Shown: positions 60,189 through 64,000 of the stretch, piece after piece
Numbering within the stretch: position 1 is the first letter of the stretch
Layout of the letters: each line of letters begins with the position of its first letter
From: Verrucomicrobiaceae bacterium
GTDB lineage: Bacteria; Verrucomicrobiota; Verrucomicrobiia; Verrucomicrobiales; Verrucomicrobiaceae
Assembly (NCBI GenBank): GCA_016713245.1
Contig: JADJPM010000004.1
Coordinates: forward strand, 682,001 to 746,000
Direction: 5' to 3'
Length of the DNA: 64,000 nt
Translations under genes and position numbers: made by a program
The notes under the pieces: generated by a model
What the model saw: only the letters and a program-made list of their open reading frames with translations
Databases searched by the model: none
Told to the model about the DNA's origin: nothing

Positions 60189-60215
60189 TTCGGCTGATAC
60201 TTACTCGAAGTCGGT

Positions 60216-60374
60216 TTAGCCGTTATAGGAGTAAGGTCGTCCGTAGTTGGCTTCGCGTTTGACGCTTTCATGGTGTTGTCCCCTGCGCCGAGCCTCTTCC
60301 TCCTGGGTCTTCCTTTGGTGCTCGTGCGCTTGGCGTTGTTCCTCGCGAAGGCGTTGTTCTTGTTGGTAGGTCAT
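60216..60374 (-). CDS. Small charged protein (52 residues)
   Basis: ATG at 60374 to TAA at 60216: MTYQQEQRLREEQRQAHEHQ, then RKTQEEEARRRGQHHESVKR and a short ending in NYGRPYSYNG. Nearly half the residues are Gln, Glu, Arg or His and the pattern is helical; the last ten residues are aromatic. It starts 25 bases after the stop of the upstream secreted-protein gene on the same strand and is probably co-transcribed. Codon use looks ordinary for the window. Function unknown. Confidence 0.5.
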   Translation of the reverse strand: MTYQQEQRLREEQRQAHEHQRKTQEEEARRRGQHHESVKREANYGRPYSYNG

Positions 60375-60399
60375 AGTCGTTTTCGTGGTTTGTGTTGGG

Positions 60400-60828
60400 T
60401 TACTCGATCCAGCTTTGAGCGTAATTAACAGGAGGGGCGAATCCTGGGGGAGTCGACAGGATCACGGCCTCTATCCAGATTGGCCCTCTATTGATAAACG
60501 AATTGAGTCGCGTGCTCAGGATTGCTTTTCCTGTCCCCCAGGAGGTCCAAGTGCTGCCAAGAGGCTGAGATCCCAGGCCGCCTGCGGGGACCAGAAAGAA
60601 GGCGATCTGGGCTGGAGAAACCCCTCGGCCATCGATCAGGCTAGTCAGAGTCGCCGAGAGAGTGATCTGTGCGCCAGGTCTCATTTTCGCTGGCGCAGAA
60701 ATAGTCAGCTTAGTTGGCCGCTGTTGAGGTCCGATGGCTGCGGCGTCTTGGGTAGTGATGCCCAAGACGCCGCCGATAGCCGCCGTGAGGGCGGCGCGAC
60801 GAGTGGTGGATTTATTAATGGGTTCCAT
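60400..60828 (-). CDS. Secreted Ig-like protein with Tat-like signal
   Basis: 142 residues from ATG 60828. N-terminal KSTTRRAALTAAIGGVLGIT is a twin-arginine-type signal. The rest is strand-rich: KLTISAPAKMRPGAQITLSA then LTSLIDGRGVSPAQIAFFLV, with the look of a bacterial Ig-like domain. No catalytic residues. It is transcribed divergently from the XRE-type fusion regulator at 60952 and its promoter region (60829-60951) contains a palindrome and repeats, so it may be that regulator's target. Confidence 0.68.
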   Translation of the reverse strand: MEPINKSTTRRAALTAAIGGVLGITTQDAAAIGPQQRPTKLTISAPAKMRPGAQITLSATLTSLIDGRGVSPAQIAFFLVPAGGLGSQPLGSTWTSWGTGKAILSTRLNSFINRGPIWIEAVILSTPPGFAPPVNYAQSWIE

Positions 60829-60875
60829 GGTGGTGGGTCGTCTTCTTGAGGCGACTCTGCATAATTGCATAAGAT

Positions 60876-60924
60876 ACATCGATGTCAACACATAATCTAA
60901 TGTTAAATGATGTCATAGTTGCAT
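60876..60924. promoter_or_regulatory. Candidate operator between Ig-like gene and XRE regulator
   Basis: A perfect palindrome ACATCGATGT lies at 60876-60885. GATGTCA is repeated at 60881 and 60909 (28 bases apart) and TTGCAT at 60865 and 60919. The 120-bp divergent region is AT-rich compared with its flanks and must contain both promoters. Confidence 0.5.
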
Positions 60925-60951
60925 CAGGCCGCATGTGAAGTATCTGAATGA

Positions 60952-62325
60952 ATGGTCATTAATATCCGCAACCTCAGGGAAGCGAAAAACTGGACCCAGC
61001 GTCAGCTGGCCGCCGCACTCGATATCGATCAATCCATGGTTTCTCGGTATGAAAAGGCAGGTGAGGCTCCAGATGACGTGGCTGAGCGCATTGAGAAGAT
61101 TTGTGCCCCTGCCGAGCCTTTGAAGATCGCCTTTGGTCCATACTCCGATTCGATCCTACTCAATACCGTGATGACCTTGCCCGACATTGCTCTGCAGCGG
61201 GACAGTCAGGCGGCAGAGGTAACCTTTCAGCCGGTCGCTTCCGATGACACTCTCCAAGCAATTCACAGAAGGGAGGTTCATCTCGGCTTCATCCGACATT
61301 CCGACAGCAACCAAGCCATAGGTGGAAAGTGTATCATCTGCGGTTCCGAGCTGTATTCGGTCCGGTATTGGTCAGTGTTGGCCTATGTGCCAAAAGATTC
61401 CCAATTACCAGATGAAGAGCGTAAACCGAGCAACTTTGCGCAAACCTACCTCGAGGAAGGGGCGCGCATTCATGATAGCAGGCTGCGCTCGTTGTATTCT
61501 CTGGCAATGACCCTGGCTCACGCTGGGTGCTACACAGGGGATGCATTCTGTATTCCCGGGCAATCACCTCAGACAAAGCTCATAATCGACTTGGTGGATT
61601 GGATCGAGAATCGAATTGAGTCGGATCTTTGGGTTCACAAGGAACTTGCCCAACTCTTTCGTGATGAAAGGGAGTGGATAGGCAAAAAATTGGCCCAATT
61701 GAAAAAGTCAGCACTCGAGGCTGATCAACAAGTCGCCAAAGACTCAAAGCCTTATCTTCGAAGTGTCTATGCATTCCTGAAAGGAATGAAGAGAGCAAAA
61801 GAAAAGATGCCTGCTCTGATGATTTTGGGTTTGACCATGAGGCTCCTCGCAGAAGATGCAGGATTTGGCGTGCTGGCGGATCACTCGCTGGAGAAAGCCT
61901 TGGAAGAGCCGCAGCTTGCTGAACTCATCTCGCCCAGATATGTTGCTCTCGTTGACCGGGCCTCTTATTCAACGTACCTTCCGGCCATTCGGGAGCTTGC
62001 AAGGCGCTGGAATACCTTTGTGGCCGCGAACAAAGGCACCAACACTGTCTATCTGGATGCACTGGAGAGTTCTGGGTCAAAGTTGTTCCTGGAGGCTTTG
62101 CTTCACGAGCTAAATCATTCGAGCATGGAGGAGCTTGAAGAAATTGGCAGCCTGCTTCGACCAGGGAAGGGGTATCCTGACAAAAAACTCCTAGCGAGAG
62201 ATCTTTGTTTTGAACTTTGGCCCAAAAACAAGCACCTCCTTCGATCAATAATCCAGGAGCGCTTCTTATATCTCGCGCTTTGGGACGTCGATAGAGACCC
62301 ATCTCTCAGGCAGCGAACGAACTGA
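60952..62325 (+). CDS. XRE-type HTH fused to large uncharacterised domain
   Basis: 457 residues. Residues 4-60 are an XRE helix-turn-helix (NLREAKNWTQRQLAAALDID and QSMVSRYEKAGE). Residues 65-125 (LKIAFGPYSDSILLNTV...EVHLGFIRHSDS) resemble the start of a periplasmic-binding-protein-like sensor domain of the LysR/phosphonate-binding type. A CxxC (GGKCIICGSEL) follows, then about 300 residues of helical sequence that I cannot place. The likely role is a ligand-sensing regulator of the divergent secreted-protein operon. Confidence 0.75.
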   Translation: MVINIRNLREAKNWTQRQLAAALDIDQSMVSRYEKAGEAPDDVAERIEKICAPAEPLKIAFGPYSDSILLNTVMTLPDIALQRDSQAAEVTFQPVASDDTLQAIHRREVHLGFIRHSDSNQAIGGKCIICGSELYSVRYWSVLAYVPKDSQLPDEERKPSNFAQTYLEEGARIHDSRLRSLYSLAMTLAHAGCYTGDAFCIPGQSPQTKLIIDLVDWIENRIESDLWVHKELAQLFRDEREWIGKKLAQLKKSALEADQQVAKDSKPYLRSVYAFLKGMKRAKEKMPALMILGLTMRLLAEDAGFGVLADHSLEKALEEPQLAELISPRYVALVDRASYSTYLPAIRELARRWNTFVAANKGTNTVYLDALESSGSKLFLEALLHELNHSSMEELEEIGSLLRPGKGYPDKKLLARDLCFELWPKNKHLLRSIIQERFLYLALWDVDRDPSLRQRTN

Positions 62326-62368
62326 CTCCTCTGAAATAGATCACATACCAAGAGGGTTTGATAGTCGC

Positions 62369-64000
62369 ATGTGCTCTCGCCGAATAACCCTTTTTTGCCT
62401 ACTCTATCTCCCCTTCCATGCCCTCGCTCTTCAAGAAACATGGGAGACGGGCTACACCGGCGAGGATGCGAGCGGAAAGCATGTGCTCGGACATTGGAGC
62501 TTTGAAAAAGAAGACGGGCTGAAGCTGAATGGCGCGGTGTTGAATGCGAAAGGGCGTTTCGGCAGCGGGCTCGAGTCGTTTCCGGGGTTTCCGGTGCAGG
62601 ATGAGCGGCATGCGGCGCTGGTGAGCGTGCTGCCGGTGAAGGGGGCGTTCACGCTGGAGATGTGGATCAAGCCGAAGGCGGAATTCAAACCGGAGCTGCG
62701 ATGTTTCCTGCTCGATAAGAAGTATGTCGATCACACGGACTACCAGTGGCAGATCGGCGAGGCGGACAAAGGCGGGCTGCGGCGGATGTTTGTGACGCTG
62801 GGCTTCGGCGCGGAGTCGCGGCAGATCTACTCGCAGCCGTTCAAGTTGGGCGAGGAGTGGCACCATGTGGCCTTCACTTACGATGGCGCGGGCGAGGGGA
62901 AGTTTTATCGAAATGGCACCGCGGTCGGCGGCGCGAAGCTGGAGGGCTTTGGCGCAGTCGTTCCGGGCAAAAAGGAGTTGAGTCTCGGCGACCGGCTCGG
63001 CAGCAATTACGGCGGCTTTCCCGGTTTGATCGATGAAGTGCGCATCTGCGACGGCGTGCTGAGTTTTGAGCGGGTGGCGATGCAAATCGTGGCCTCACGC
63101 GCGGTTTGGAAGCGCATGGAGACCGCGCGGCCCATCGACATCGTCGTCACGAATCTCAAACGGGACGTGATGAAGGCTGCGACGCTCAAAGCCTCGCTCG
63201 GTGGCAAGACGGAGGACTTCCTCGTGCCGGATCTTGCGGCGGGGAAGAGCTTCACGGCGAAGTTTTCGCTCAATACCGCACTGAAACCGGCTGCGTATGA
63301 GTTGCGGGCACGCTTTGAGACGGGCGACTACGCCACGGAGCAGAGCACGAAGCTGCAGATCGTCGGTCGCACGCCGCCGCGCATGCCGGTGATCATGTGG
63401 GGTGCGGGTGGTGATGAGATTCCGCGGCTCAAAGACCTGGGCTTCACGCACTTCGTCGGTTTCAGCGGCCAGGGGGCGGGTGACATGTGGAAGGAGAAAA
63501 AACTGCTGCCACCGGGGCCGCCGGAATACATCGCGAGGAACCGCGCTTACCTTGATGAGGCCTTGGCGAACGGTTTGGAGGTCGTCGCCAGTCTCTCGCC
63601 GCATGACACGCTGGAGGCAGATCCGAAAAACCTGCGCGTGGATCGAAAAGGCGTGCCTTACACGCGGCAGGACATCATCGCCTCGACACCGGAGTTCGCG
63701 CCGTTTTTTCAAACGCTTGGCACGAGCATCGGCAAGGCTTACGGCGACCATCCGGCCTTCACCACGGCCTTGATCGACTCGGAGGTGCGCGACTCGTCAC
63801 AACCTTCGTTCAGTCCGCTGGAGGTGGAGGCTTACAAGAAGTTCGCCGGCACGGATATTCCTGTGGAGGTGGTGAATCGCAGCGGCGTCGATTGGACGAA
63901 GCTGAAGGACTTTCCAGCGGATCGCGTGATCGCGGATGATCATGCCATTTTGAAATACTACCGCTGGTTCTGGACCGTGGGCGATGGCTGGAATGCGCTG
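62369..64000 (+). CDS. LamG-domain secreted glycoside-hydrolase-like protein (3' end outside window)
   Basis: 544 codons are visible from ATG 62369 without a stop; the gene continues past the right edge. Signal peptide MCSRRITLFCLLYLPFHALA, then a LamG/concanavalin-like lectin domain (residues 42-235: VLGHWSFEKEDGLKLNGAVL, GAFTLEMWIKPKAEF, GEEWHHVAFTYDGAG, GLIDEVRICDGVLS). From about residue 335 (MPVIMWGAGGDEIPRLKDLG) the sequence looks like a TIM-barrel glycoside hydrolase with HPAFTTALIDSEVRDSS. Family not assigned. Confidence 0.82.
   Translation, partial: MCSRRITLFCLLYLPFHALALQETWETGYTGEDASGKHVLGHWSFEKEDGLKLNGAVLNAKGRFGSGLESFPGFPVQDERHAALVSVLPVKGAFTLEMWIKPKAEFKPELRCFLLDKKYVDHTDYQWQIGEADKGGLRRMFVTLGFGAESRQIYSQPFKLGEEWHHVAFTYDGAGEGKFYRNGTAVGGAKLEGFGAVVPGKKELSLGDRLGSNYGGFPGLIDEVRICDGVLSFERVAMQIVASRAVWKRMETARPIDIVVTNLKRDVMKAATLKASLGGKTEDFLVPDLAAGKSFTAKFSLNTALKPAAYELRARFETGDYATEQSTKLQIVGRTPPRMPVIMWGAGGDEIPRLKDLGFTHFVGFSGQGAGDMWKEKKLLPPGPPEYIARNRAYLDEALANGLEVVASLSPHDTLEADPKNLRVDRKGVPYTRQDIIASTPEFAPFFQTLGTSIGKAYGDHPAFTTALIDSEVRDSSQPSFSPLEVEAYKKFAGTDIPVEVVNRSGVDWTKLKDFPADRVIADDHAILKYYRWFWTVGDGWNAL

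Overview
The window looks like a chromosomal segment of a GC-rich Verrucomicrobiota bacterium (Verrucomicrobiaceae/Prosthecobacter-like is my best guess). The evidence is the gene mix: secreted CxPxR sulfatases, a DUF1501 protein, a DUF1549/DUF1553 (PSD1-type) cytochrome-like protein, a Tat-exported Gfo/Idh/MocA oxidoreductase, a SUMF1-domain lipoprotein, a TIGR03663-type membrane protein and LamG-domain secreted proteins, with few clear Shine-Dalgarno sites. All assignments come from reading translated sequence; no database search was run.

Layout. 1-14.8 kb is accessory catabolic and membrane sequence: a degenerate M48-like membrane protein cut by the left edge, two sulfatases, a zeta-toxin-like kinase, DUF1501, a VapBC-like pair followed by a scrap of a second DUF1501 gene, an AAA ATPase with a metallo-beta-lactamase, an intact M48 peptidase, a hairpin repeat cluster, a beta-propeller hydrolase and a GT-C-type membrane protein. 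15.4-38.5 kb is a surface-polysaccharide island. Its first part (15.4-21.4 kb) carries a GDP-fucose/colitose-type synthase, a ColD-like 3-dehydratase with His in place of the PLP lysine, a GT11 transferase, a GT2 transferase and an asparagine synthase. A damaged stretch follows (glycosyltransferase-like remnant and a GbsR/MarR-like regulator). A co-directional operon of about 15 genes (22.6-37.2 kb) then encodes an FAD oxidase, a GmhA-like isomerase, several SDRs, a zinc-type dehydrogenase, a split transketolase, a HAD-kinase fusion, two methyltransferase-like proteins, a WbuC cupin, a HldE-like protein with reversed domain order and a sugar nucleotidyltransferase. An AT-richer gene, an IS5-like remnant and tRNA-Gln(CUG) mark the right border.

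39.2-64 kb returns to backbone and accessory genes: an AGCS symporter, a MazF-type toxin pair, Gfo/Idh/MocA, a SUMF1 lipoprotein, MenE-like ligase, GtrA, TrmL, LolD, a GH75-like protein, a Fic protein, an M20 peptidase, ThrC, a 98-bp tandem repeat, the PSD1 protein, XseB, Dxs, a second Fic protein with a degenerate catalytic motif behind a cluster of TTCCGCCA octamers, a small secreted protein operon divergent from an XRE-type fusion regulator, and a LamG protein cut by the right edge.

The most interesting system is the 22.6-37.2 kb operon. It could in principle run from pentose phosphates (transketolase) through sedoheptulose-7-phosphate isomerisation (GmhA) and kinase/nucleotidyl transfer (permuted HldE, nucleotidyltransferase) to a modified NDP-heptose. 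This is inference from gene content. Other notable points are a one-base frameshift in the transketolase N-half, the paralogous pseudo-protease, and decayed scraps of both DUF1501 and PSD1 genes.
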